From: an uncultured Fibrobacter sp.
Lineage (GTDB): Bacteria; Fibrobacterota; Fibrobacteria; Fibrobacterales; Fibrobacteraceae
Assembly (NCBI GenBank): GCA_934700345.1
Contig: CAKUXP010000013.1
Location: 1-64,000 of the forward strand
Reading direction: 5' to 3'
Length of the DNA stretch: 64,000 bases
The position numbers and the translations under genes were made by a program. Below are positions 45,447 through 53,135 of this stretch, piece after piece. Below the pieces are notes generated by a model. It saw nothing but the letters and a program-made list of their open reading frames with translations, had not been told where the DNA came from and ran no database searches. The number at the start of each line of letters is the position of its first letter. Positions within the stretch are counted from its first letter, which is position 1.

Positions 45447-45713
45447 AATGTCGGAAAATAAATCAATGTTCCCGGAATGGGACAGTTTTTGTTTGTATAA
45501 AAGAATTAACACGCTTTTGCTCCGGGAAATTTTTGTTTCGGAAAAATCGTGTAAAAAAACGGAAACGATTTGTCGGTTTTTTATAAAAAACGGCGCTTTT
45601 GTAAAAAAAATGCAAGGCATGAAAAAAAAATCCCTTTTTCCCGGAAAAAAAGATATATTAGTTCGCAAAAGACCCTTTCCGGGTTTATCACATTAACAAG
45701 AGAGAGAAAAAAT
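45447..45713. promoter_or_regulatory. divergent regulatory region between GH8 and the carbohydrate-binding-like gene
   Basis: This 267-base, A/T-tract-rich stretch separates divergent genes. It holds two exact copies of the palindrome-like TTCCCGGAA (45469-45477, 45638-45646) and near copies at 45521-45529 (reverse orientation) and 45676-45684. A TATATT at 45654-45659, 55 bases before the 45714 ATG, is a plausible -10 box just downstream of one copy. An operator role is a hypothesis. Confidence 0.4.
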
Positions 45714-46637
45714 ATGAACAAGAAAATCTTAGTGGCTTCGGCGGTTCTCGCTGCTGTCAGCATGTCTTTTGGCATGGACACTTGGGTTGGCGCTAATAGT
45801 GAATACCGTGTGGAGACCGGTTTTGATGACGGTTCCGATACTTATGGCTATTGGTACGACTATAACGACAACAAGGAAACCGCTGATAACGGTCCTGGCT
45901 CCTCGAAAATTGTGTGGCCGGTAGATAAGGGTAATGGCTACAGCGACGAAGCGATGGATCCGATCATTGATGCGTGTGGTGGTGTTTGTGGAACGGCTAC
46001 GCTTGGTGGGCCGTACAAATATCCGTTTGTCGGAGTCGGCTTTAACCTGAGCGGTGGCAATCAGGGTCCCAATGACATTTCTTCGTGGGGCGGTATCTGC
46101 ATTGCGTTCAAGTCTACCGGTATCGCTCCTGCGCTTGAAATCGCTCCGGCTGACGAAGGTACGGTTACAGGGTATAACAACTTCAAGGCTTCCCTGAAAA
46201 TCCAGCCGAGTGAAGCGGTTGTCGATCTGCCGTGGACTTCTTTCAAGCAGGAAAGTGGTTGGGGAAATAAGGTCGATCAGTCGGTTGTCCTCGCTAGCGC
46301 TGCCGCTATCAAGTTCAAGATTGCCGGAACTGCAGGCAAGAGCACCGAATTCAACATTGCGAAAATCGGTGAACTGGGCAAGTGCGGAACTGTCGCTATC
46401 AAGAATGCGGGTTCGATTTCTTCGATGAAGGCTTCCCTCGCCGGTCGTACGCTCGCCCTTTCGGGTGTCAAGGCCGGTGCGACGGTTGAAGTCATCAATC
46501 TCCAGGGCCAGGTTGTCTTGAAGAGCGTCCTCAACGCTTCTTCGGCTTCCCTGAACCTCGCCTCCTTTGACGCGGGCGTCTATATGGTTCGCGTCGCCGG
46601 TGCGGCGAACTTCAGCCAGAAGATCGTTCTCAAGTAA
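45714..46637 (+). CDS. secreted carbohydrate-binding-like protein with C-terminal sorting-type domain
   Basis: The 307-residue protein has a signal peptide (ending MSFGM, about 20) and one galactose-binding-like domain (about 30-225). A FlgD/type IX-like C-terminal domain follows (ATVEVINLQGQVV, DAGVYMVRVAG). The domain shares landmarks with the module of the neighbouring GH8: YPFVGV against YPFAGV, then IAFKSTG against ITYKSQG, and KFKIAG against KFDVKM. There is no catalytic domain. Its codon choice (CGT, CTC and AAG rich near the end) suggests high expression. It may bind cellulose or hemicellulose independently. The ATG at 45714 follows a purine-rich AGAGAGAAAAAAT leader. Two tandem terminators close the gene. 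Confidence 0.82.
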   Translation: MNKKILVASAVLAAVSMSFGMDTWVGANSEYRVETGFDDGSDTYGYWYDYNDNKETADNGPGSSKIVWPVDKGNGYSDEAMDPIIDACGGVCGTATLGGPYKYPFVGVGFNLSGGNQGPNDISSWGGICIAFKSTGIAPALEIAPADEGTVTGYNNFKASLKIQPSEAVVDLPWTSFKQESGWGNKVDQSVVLASAAAIKFKIAGTAGKSTEFNIAKIGELGKCGTVAIKNAGSISSMKASLAGRTLALSGVKAGATVEVINLQGQVVLKSVLNASSASLNLASFDAGVYMVRVAGAANFSQKIVLK

Positions 46638-46663
46638 TCAAGCGTTCTTTGCTGGAAATTTGG

Positions 46664-46698
46664 AATGGAATCTGTGATGCAGATTCCATTCTTTTTTT
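46664..46698 (+). terminator. rho-independent terminator of the carbohydrate-binding-like gene
   Basis: A perfect 11-base-pair stem (AATGGAATCTG/CAGATTCCATT) with a five-base loop is followed by seven T. Confidence 0.85.
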
Positions 46699-46713
46699 CC
46701 AACCTAAAATTTT

Positions 46714-46735
46714 GCTTGCAAAGGCGAGCTTTTTT
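46714..46735 (+). terminator. second, tandem terminator
   Basis: A six-base-pair stem (GCTTGC/GCGAGC, one G-U pair) with a four-base loop is followed by TTTTTT, 16 bases after the first terminator. It would back up termination before the next GH8 gene. Confidence 0.6.
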
Positions 46736-46798
46736 ATTTCCCTTGTATATATTTAGGTCGGCTTTCCGTTGCAGGGCTGCCATTTTTTTGGAGTTTTT

Positions 46799-48163
46799 AT
46801 GAATTGGAAACTTTTTGTCGGCTCGGCTGCCTTGTGCGCGCTTATTAGCTTGAATGCCTGTAGCAGCGATTCGTCTTCTTCCCCGGATCCGATTCCCGCT
46901 TCTAGTGCGGGCGGCTCTTCGGAAAATCCGGTAAGCCCTTCTTCTTCGGCTTCTTCGACCGTTGGAAATTTGCCCGCTACGGCGAATCCGGCGGTTTCTG
47001 CAAATCTGTATTCGGTCTGGAAAGGTTTCCACTACACGACCCAGGAAGAGGAGGCTGCTAAATATCCGACATTGGCGGCGGACTTCAGTGAAATTTTTGG
47101 AGCGTACAACGCGCAGGGGCTCAGCGCTGCGCGCGTCATCTGGTCCACTTATGGGTATGCGGGTTGCACGATTGCCGAGGCGAACGGTTCAAATATGTAC
47201 AAGCGTGGCTGCACGGTTTCGGAAGGCATCGGATATGGCATGCTGATCACCTTGTTTGCCGGGGACTGGGATGCTTTTAACCGCCTTTGGGTCTATAGCA
47301 TGGCCTATCGGAATTCCGGTTATTCCAGCGGCAGAGGTTTGATGCCGTGGCTTACGTCCTCTTTCAGTTGGGATATCGGCGATGATGCCAGCGCGACGGA
47401 TGCGGACTTGGACATTGCGGCTTCGCTCGTTATCGCTTACTACAAAACGGGTAGTTCCGCCTATCTGGAGGACGCCCTGAAACTGATGAACGCTATCTGG
47501 AACAACGAAATCAACCCATCGAACCTTTTGATTTATTCGGGCGATACGCCGATGTGGAAAACCGAGGACCCGATCTACAATCTAAGCTATTTCTCGCCGG
47601 TTGCTCTTCGCCTGTTTGCGATGGTGGATCCGAACCACAATTGGACAGGCGTCTTGGATGCGGAATATGCCTATATGCAGCAAATGCAGGCGGCGGGGAC
47701 GGGGGTGTTGCCTGATTGGAGCAACGGAGCGGGCGTTGCCGTGAATCCGGACAATGGTTCGGCGGACAAGACTTACTGGACGTTCAACAAGGAGTCTGTC
47801 CGCATTCCGTGGCGTCTCGCCTGGGATTATTACTGGTTCCAGGACGCTCGTGCGGCTTCTGTGCTGAATACGCTGAATGCGTTCATTTCGGCGCGTTCCG
47901 GTGGCGATCCGTCCCAGATTCCTGCGGTGAACTATTCGTATAACCTGGATGTGGGGGCTGATATTGTCGGTTCAAGGGTTCCTGTTCAGTGGAGTGGCGC
48001 TTGGTGCGTGACAGGCATGGCGGGCGCAAGTGCATGGCTTGACGCTTGTACGAGCCTCTTCAATGCGCAGTCGATGCGACCGAACGCCAGTTCCTACTTC
48101 CCGGATATTCTCCAGATGATGTATAGCCAGCTCCTGAACGGGATGTACACGAAGCCGTTCTGA
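46799..48163 (+). CDS. GH8 cellulase, lipoprotein
   Basis: The 454-residue protein has a lipoprotein signal (SLNAC, Cys21), a serine/proline-rich linker (about 22-60) and a single GH8 domain. The domain has catalytic acid VSEGIGYGM (Glu142), conserved ATDADLDIA (Asp201 and Asp203) and a WRLAWDYYW segment. Unlike the secreted GH8 at 43236, it carries no binding or sorting module, so it is probably held on the cell surface by its lipid anchor. GGAG lies five bases before the ATG. It stands alone between terminators. Beta-1,4-glucan cleavage is expected; some GH8 members act on xylan, so the exact substrate is open. Confidence 0.92.
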   Translation: MNWKLFVGSAALCALISLNACSSDSSSSPDPIPASSAGGSSENPVSPSSSASSTVGNLPATANPAVSANLYSVWKGFHYTTQEEEAAKYPTLAADFSEIFGAYNAQGLSAARVIWSTYGYAGCTIAEANGSNMYKRGCTVSEGIGYGMLITLFAGDWDAFNRLWVYSMAYRNSGYSSGRGLMPWLTSSFSWDIGDDASATDADLDIAASLVIAYYKTGSSAYLEDALKLMNAIWNNEINPSNLLIYSGDTPMWKTEDPIYNLSYFSPVALRLFAMVDPNHNWTGVLDAEYAYMQQMQAAGTGVLPDWSNGAGVAVNPDNGSADKTYWTFNKESVRIPWRLAWDYYWFQDARAASVLNTLNAFISARSGGDPSQIPAVNYSYNLDVGADIVGSRVPVQWSGAWCVTGMAGASAWLDACTSLFNAQSMRPNASSYFPDILQMMYSQLLNGMYTKPF

Positions 48164-48186
48164 GGATAACGCCCGATTCTTAAAGG

Positions 48187-48216
48187 TCCCCGTTCGCGAT
48201 GGTGAATGGGGATTTT
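48187..48216 (+). terminator. rho-independent terminator of the GH8 lipoprotein gene
   Basis: An 11-base-pair stem (TCCCCGTTCGC with GTGAATGGGGA, two G-U pairs) with a four-base loop is followed by TTTT. It lies 23 bases after the stop codon. Confidence 0.7.
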
Positions 48217-48248
48217 GCTTGGGGTGAAAATTTTATATTATTATGGCT

Positions 48249-48847
48249 ATGATAAAATAGAATAAAAGATTTTGGCTGTATTCAAGAAATTTGTGTCGAT
48301 TCCTTATCGAATCTGAATGTTGTAGTTGGTCCAAATTCTGCGGGAAAATCGACATTGTTGAAGCTTTTGTATGCGACGATAAAATCGGCGGAAATGTTCA
48401 AACGAGGAAAGGACGACAAATCCTATCAAGTTTTGCTTGGGGAAAAACTGCGGTGGGTGTTTCAGGTCGATTCCTTGGCGGAATTGGTTCGGGTCGGAAA
48501 AGGCAATTTTGCGGAATTGGAGGTGGAAACGCTGTATGAAACGATAAAGATGCGATTGACACCGGAGAGGGGACTTCGTCTTGATGAACAGACGAATCCT
48601 TCGCCTAGAGAGGTCAACTCTGTCTTTATTCCGGCAAAAGAGGTTATTTCGATTCAATCGATCATCAACAAGGCCCGTTTTGTTGACCAGACTTTTGGGT
48701 TTGATGAAACTTATGAAAAAGATGAACATTCCGATTCTTTCGCTCGATGAAAAATTTTCGCTGGAGGACTTGCAAGACGGAATCCCGTCGGGAAATCGAA
48801 TTATTGAAGAATCCATTCGGCTGTATGAGCAAGAAATTCAGCTATGA
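48249..48847 (+). pseudogene. decayed AAA-family ATPase (OLD/AAA_15-like), N-terminal third
   Basis: The reading frame from 48259 gives IKDFGCIQE and then SLSNLNVVVGPNSAGKST, a Walker A P-loop of the AAA ATPases found in OLD-like and other accessory systems. The likely ATG (48249) is out of frame with it by one base. The frame continues to 48750 (TFGFDETYEK), but the sensible continuation (NIPILSLDEKFSLEDLQDG) lies in another frame after a slip in the run GAAAAAG near 48722, ending at 48847. Walker B and the rest of the ATPase are missing. Two frameshifts and a truncation mark it as a pseudogene, probably of a horizontally acquired gene. Confidence 0.65.
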
Positions 48848-48969
48848 CAAAAGGGATGAAGATTTTGGAGTCTGGACTTGAGTTCCTTGTTCCGGAAAAC
48901 GAGCTGTTTCGTATAGAATCCTATGTCCGATCGGCAAGGCTTAATATCCGGAATGGATTAAAGTCTTGA
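48844..48969 (+). CDS. 41-codon open frame following the ATPase relic, possibly a truncated partner gene
   Basis: An ATG overlapping the last stop of the ATPase relic by four bases opens a 41-residue frame (MTKGMKILESGLEFLVPEN then ELFRIESYV). Overlap of this kind suggests a formerly coupled second gene whose remainder is lost. No family can be assigned. It may not be expressed. Confidence 0.25.
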   Translation: MTKGMKILESGLEFLVPENELFRIESYVRSARLNIRNGLKS

Positions 48970-49277
48970 ACAAGGATTCCGCTCAACAATTAGGATTGCT
49001 TTCGAATGGGGCGAAATAGGGATTCTTCGCCCAATCCCTAGACTCGCAAAGGTTTTCGCAATGGAAAATGCGTGATGAATGTCACAATCATTTAGCAAGA
49101 TGTTAATATCCGGATTTTAAAAGTGGCGAAATTTTGCAAAATTCAAAGGTCGGTTGCGAAATTTGAAGAATTTCGCGGGTGATTCGGGAAAACGAAATGA
49201 ACTGGCTCCCGAGGTCGAGGAGGGCGCTGGATTTTGATAAATTGATATTTCGGTATTTAAAATCGAGGTGTTGATAT
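48970..49277 (+). promoter_or_regulatory. nrdD leader region with several inverted repeats
   Basis: No coding signal is seen in these 308 bases. They contain three short inverted repeats. GGGCGAA/TTCGCCC (49009-49032) is interleaved with TAGGGATT/AATCCCTA (49017-49040), so these two hairpins exclude each other. A perfect GCGAAATT/AATTTCGC hairpin sits at 49156-49176. None has a U-tract. I see neither a clear NrdR box nor an FNR site. Confidence 0.35.
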
Positions 49278-51593
49278 ATGACAATTTATGACGAATCTTT
49301 AGACGGCAACATGGATGAAGCTCCCCAGATTTACATTATGAAGCGTTCCGGGGAACGCGTGGCTTTTGACGGCGAAAAAATCGCGAACGCGATTCGGAAG
49401 GCGAATGCGGAAGAGGGGATTCTTTCGGAGCGTCTCTCCGAGGGACAGATTGCGGAAGTCGTTGCGGGTATTGAAAAGGACGCTCGGAACGCGAGCCGGG
49501 ACCTTTCCGTGGAAGAGATCCAGGACAAGGTCGAAAATTCCCTGATGGCGACGGGTAAGTTCAACGTGGCGCGCCTTTACATTACGTATCGCTACAAGCA
49601 CAACGAACTTCGCAAGATGAGCAATATCGACCAGAAAATTTCGGGCATCGTGGAGCGCGACAACGAAGAGGTCAAGCAGGAAAATTCGAACAAGAATCCG
49701 ACCGTACTTTCTGTCCAGCGCGACTACATGGCGGGCGAATGGAGCCGCTACTATACGGGCCGCTACCTGCTCCCGGAAGATGTGGTCACCGCCCACCGCA
49801 ACGGGATTATCCATTTCCACGATGCGGATTACTTTGCGCAGCACATGCACAACTGCTGCCTGGTGAACCTGGGCGATATGCTCGACAACGGGACGTGCAT
49901 CAGCGGGACCCATATCGATTCGCCGAAGAGCTTCAACACGGCGTGCACGGTCGCTTCGCAGATCGTTGCGCAGGTTGCTTCGAGCCAGTATGGCGGGCAG
50001 ACGATTACGATGTCCCACCTTGCGAAGTATGTCGATATCAGCCGGCAGAAAATCGCGAAACGGCTCCGGAAGGAGTTTACGGTTGCCGGTGTCGATGTCG
50101 CGGACGACAAGCTGAAAAAAATCGTCGAGGACGAGGTTCGTCGCGAAGTGGAATCCGGCTGCCAGACGATCCAGTATCAGCTGATTACGCTCCAATCGAC
50201 GAACGGCCAGGCGCCTTTCGTGACCGTGTTCCTGTATCTGCACGAGGTTCCCGAGGGACAGATCCGGGACGATCTCGCACTGATTATCGAGGTGATGCTC
50301 CGCCAGAGAATCCTCGGGGTCAAGGATAACCGCGGCTTCTATATCACTCCGGCGTTTCCGAAGCTCATCTATGTGCTGCAGGACGACAATCTGGATGAAG
50401 GTTCCAAGTATTTTTACCTGACGAAGCTCGCCGCGGAATGCACGGCGAAGCGGATGGTCCCCGACTATATTTCGGAAAAGATGGCGCTTTCGCTCAAGGG
50501 AGACTGCTATCCGTGCATGGGCTGCCGCTCGTTTCTCACGCCGGACCGCTTTACCGATGCGGGCAAGGGAAATTTGGGGAATGCGAAAAATTACGTAGAT
50601 GGCGTGCACAAGTATTACGGGCGTTTCAACCAGGGCGTTGTGACCATCAACCTGGTCGATGCGGCGTGTTCTTCGGGCGGGGACGAACAGAAGTTCTGGG
50701 AAATCATGGCGGAGCGTCTGGAGCTTTGCCACAAGGCGTTGCGCTTGCGGCATGAACGTTTGCTCGGGACACCTTCGGATGTCGCGCCGATTCTCTGGCA
50801 GGACGGTGCGCTTGCGCGCCTCAAGCCGGGTGAAGTGATTGACAGGCTGCTCTATGACGGCTATTCGACGCTTTCGCTCGGGTATGCGGGCCTTGCGGAG
50901 TGCGTCTATTACATGAAGGGCGTTTCGCATACGAGCGCAGTGGGCGAAACCTTTGGGCTCAAGGTGATGCAGCTTTTGAACGATTCCTGTTCGGCGTGGA
51001 AAAAGGCGGAGAACATCGACTATTCCGTCTATGGGACGCCGCTGGAAAGTACGACGTACAAGTTCGCGAAGGCTCTCCAGAAGCGTTTCGGGAAGATTCC
51101 GCACGTCACCGACAAAAACTATATCACGAACAGCTACCATATCCATGTGACGGAAGAAATCGACGCGTTTGACAAGCTCTCGAAGGAAGCGGAATTCCAG
51201 AGGCTTTCTCCGGGCGGAGCGATTAGCTACGTGGAAGTCCCGAACATGCAGGACAACTTGCCTGCGGTGCTTTCGATCATCCGGCACATCTACAACACGA
51301 TTCTCTATGCGGAACTGAACACGAAGTCCGACCTTTGCGATATGTGCGGCTATACGGGTGAAATTCGCGTGGTGAAGGATTCGACGGGAAAGCTCGTGTG
51401 GGAATGTCCGAAATGCGGAAACCGGGAACAGTCGAAGATGCACGTGGCGCGCAGGACATGCGGCTACATCGGAACGCAGTACTGGAACCAGGGACGGACC
51501 GCCGAAATCGCCGACCGGGTCTTGCATATCGGGGTCGGGGAAATCCGCTGCCCTGATTCGGGATGTCTGAATTCCAACGCGGCGAACCACTAG
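49278..51593 (+). CDS. nrdD: anaerobic ribonucleoside-triphosphate reductase
   Basis: The 771-residue glycyl-radical enzyme makes dNTPs from NTPs without oxygen. An ATP-cone regulatory domain (about 15-110) is followed by the ten-stranded barrel with conserved cysteines (HNCCLVNLGDML, CYPCMGCRSF). A C-terminal zinc site (CDMCG and CPKCG) precedes the radical loop RRTCGYIGTQYW, with the radical glycine at Gly732. It fits a strict anaerobe such as a gut fibre degrader. The activase gene nrdG starts 15 bases downstream. A 308-base leader with inverted repeats precedes the gene. Confidence 0.96.
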   Translation: MTIYDESLDGNMDEAPQIYIMKRSGERVAFDGEKIANAIRKANAEEGILSERLSEGQIAEVVAGIEKDARNASRDLSVEEIQDKVENSLMATGKFNVARLYITYRYKHNELRKMSNIDQKISGIVERDNEEVKQENSNKNPTVLSVQRDYMAGEWSRYYTGRYLLPEDVVTAHRNGIIHFHDADYFAQHMHNCCLVNLGDMLDNGTCISGTHIDSPKSFNTACTVASQIVAQVASSQYGGQTITMSHLAKYVDISRQKIAKRLRKEFTVAGVDVADDKLKKIVEDEVRREVESGCQTIQYQLITLQSTNGQAPFVTVFLYLHEVPEGQIRDDLALIIEVMLRQRILGVKDNRGFYITPAFPKLIYVLQDDNLDEGSKYFYLTKLAAECTAKRMVPDYISEKMALSLKGDCYPCMGCRSFLTPDRFTDAGKGNLGNAKNYVDGVHKYYGRFNQGVVTINLVDAACSSGGDEQKFWEIMAERLELCHKALRLRHERLLGTPSDVAPILWQDGALARLKPGEVIDRLLYDGYSTLSLGYAGLAECVYYMKGVSHTSAVGETFGLKVMQLLNDSCSAWKKAENIDYSVYGTPLESTTYKFAKALQKRFGKIPHVTDKNYITNSYHIHVTEEIDAFDKLSKEAEFQRLSPGGAISYVEVPNMQDNLPAVLSIIRHIYNTILYAELNTKSDLCDMCGYTGEIRVVKDSTGKLVWECPKCGNREQSKMHVARRTCGYIGTQYWNQGRTAEIADRVLHIGVGEIRCPDSGCLNSNAANH

Positions 51594-51608
51594 GCTTTTG
51601 AGCGTGAA

Positions 51609-52130
51609 ATGAATATCGGTCAGATTTACAAGGCGGACTGTGCAAACGGAACGGGCATTCGAGTGTCGTTGTTCGTGTCCGGTTGCACGATTCATTGCAA
51701 CGGCTGTTTTAACGCACAGACGTGGAACTTCGATTTTGGCGTCCCCTATGACCAGGAAATCGAGAACCGGATCCTTGCGGAACTCGCCAAGGATTTCTAT
51801 GAGGGTATCACCATTTTGGGCGGTGAGCCTTTCGAGGAATCCAACCAGCGGGAACTGGTGAAGCTTATCCGGAGAATCCGCCTGGAGCTTCCGGCGAAAA
51901 ATGTCTGGATGTTTTCGGGATATGTCTATGACCGGGATTTGATTGCCGGTGGGAAAAGGCATATCGATGTGACGGACGAGATTCTGGATTCAATCGATGT
52001 GCTGGTCGATGGACCGTTTGTCATCGGGCAGAAAAATCTGATGCTCAAGTTCCGCGGATCCGAAAACCAGAGGATTATCGATATGAAGGCGACGCGGAGG
52101 GAAGGCCGGGTCGTGCTGAAAGAACTGTAA
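51609..52130 (+). CDS. nrdG: anaerobic ribonucleotide reductase-activating protein
   Basis: The 173-residue radical-SAM enzyme generates the glycyl radical on NrdD. The iron-sulfur cluster motif is CTIHCNGC (about residues 26-33), followed by the SAM-binding TILGGEPFEE. Length and gene order match the class III reductase operon. A 15-base gap from nrdD indicates co-transcription. Confidence 0.95.
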   Translation: MNIGQIYKADCANGTGIRVSLFVSGCTIHCNGCFNAQTWNFDFGVPYDQEIENRILAELAKDFYEGITILGGEPFEESNQRELVKLIRRIRLELPAKNVWMFSGYVYDRDLIAGGKRHIDVTDEILDSIDVLVDGPFVIGQKNLMLKFRGSENQRIIDMKATRREGRVVLKEL

Positions 52131-52166
52131 TCCTGTTCCTCGCGGAGGAAATGCTGGTTACGATCT

Positions 52167-52326
52167 GTTGCCATCCTAGAGCGGAACGTTGGCGTCGCGA
52201 TAGGAGCTGGGACAGAGTTTTGAGGACTCGGTTGAGAGAATCAGGGAACTGGGATTGGATCGTTGAGCGATTCGCAAAGTTTAGGCGAGTTGTCGTCCTG
52301 GAGGGGGCGAAGCGATCGATCTATCA
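52167..52326. repeat. degenerate dispersed intergenic repeat, two units
   Basis: Two copies of a GTTG(C/T)C(A/G)TCCT(A/G)GAG unit start at 52167 and 52289 (12 of 15 bases identical). Each is followed by a GC-rich GCGGAACG or GGGGCGAAGCG tail. The intergenic stretch 52131-52340 otherwise holds no gene; an open frame from 52151 (CHPRAERWRR, VVVLEGAKRS) is a translation of the repeat. Such GTCATCCTGGAGGGGGCGAAG-like units are a known kind of dispersed non-coding repeat in some genomes. Copy number elsewhere cannot be seen here. Confidence 0.45.
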
Positions 52327-52340
52327 ACCAAGTTCTGAAT

Positions 52341-53108
52341 TTACAGCGAATGCAGCTTGCTGACGAAGTTGCGGCTGACGGGGATGACCGTGTGATCCTT
52401 GTCGTGCAGCTTGATGCAGAAGTGTCCGTTTACTAGGCGCTGGTATTCCGCAATGGCGTCGATTGCGATGAGATGGGCGCGGTGAACGCGGACGAATTGT
52501 GCAGGGTCGAGACGTTTTTCCAGATCGATCAGCGGCGTGCTGATGATGAACTTGCCGTTTGACGCATAGACAGTCGTGTATTTTTCCTCGCTTTGAAAAC
52601 GGAAAACGTTTTCGAGCGGGATGAGAATGGTCCGTTCCCCGATCTTTGCCTGGATTCGCCGAAGGTATGGTTCATGGCTCTCTGGATTTCGCGTCTGGAG
52701 TTTTTCCACGGAGACTTCGGTGACCGAATCTTCGCTGAGAAATTTTCCCAGACGGCGAATCTTGTCCATACATTTGGCAATTCGCTCGTCTTCGATTGGT
52801 TTCAGCAGGTAATCGACGGTATCCTCGGCGAATGCCTTGAGCGCATATTCGTCGTAAGCCGTGGTAAAGACAACCAGCGGATCTTCTTCGCTGTCGATTT
52901 CCTTGAGAACGTCGAAGCCGTTCTTGTCTGGCATCTGGATGTCGAGAAAGACAAGGTCCGGGTGGAGCGAGCGGATTTGCACCACGGCTTCGCTTCCCGT
53001 GCTGGCCTCTCCTACGATGGAGACCAGGTCGGCATAAGGTTCGAGAAGTCTCCGCATCCGCATCCGGGCTAGAGGTTCGTCATCGACAATCAGGGTTTTG
53101 AAGCGCAT
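52341..53108 (-). CDS. LytTR-family response regulator
   Basis: The 255-residue two-component regulator has an N-terminal receiver domain with VDDEP and the phospho-acceptor in FLDIQMP (Asp56), plus conserved threonine/lysine positions (VFTTAYDEYA, DYLLKP). A C-terminal LytTR DNA-binding domain covers about 150-252 (FRFQSEEKYTTVY, FVRVHRAHLIAI). Such regulators usually pair with a LytS-type histidine kinase; none is nearby. It is encoded 27 bases downstream of a sodium symporter gene on the same strand and is probably transcribed with it. Confidence 0.93.
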   Translation of the reverse strand: MRFKTLIVDDEPLARMRMRRLLEPYADLVSIVGEASTGSEAVVQIRSLHPDLVFLDIQMPDKNGFDVLKEIDSEEDPLVVFTTAYDEYALKAFAEDTVDYLLKPIEDERIAKCMDKIRRLGKFLSEDSVTEVSVEKLQTRNPESHEPYLRRIQAKIGERTILIPLENVFRFQSEEKYTTVYASNGKFIISTPLIDLEKRLDPAQFVRVHRAHLIAIDAIAEYQRLVNGHFCIKLHDKDHTVIPVSRNFVSKLHSL

Positions 53109-53135
53109 AATTCAAATATAAATCGTTTTGAAAAT

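Noticed and set aside
48291..48539. Open frame of 82 codons overlapping the ATPase relic
   Set aside because: It is an alternative frame of the region that encodes the Walker A motif and shows no domain of its own.
49299..51962. Minus-strand open frame of 887 codons across nrdD and nrdG
   Set aside because: It is antisense to two unmistakable conserved genes, and its composition is that of an antisense reading.
52151..52363. Plus-strand open frame of 70 codons after nrdG
   Set aside because: It is the translation of a non-coding repeat and runs into the convergent regulator gene.
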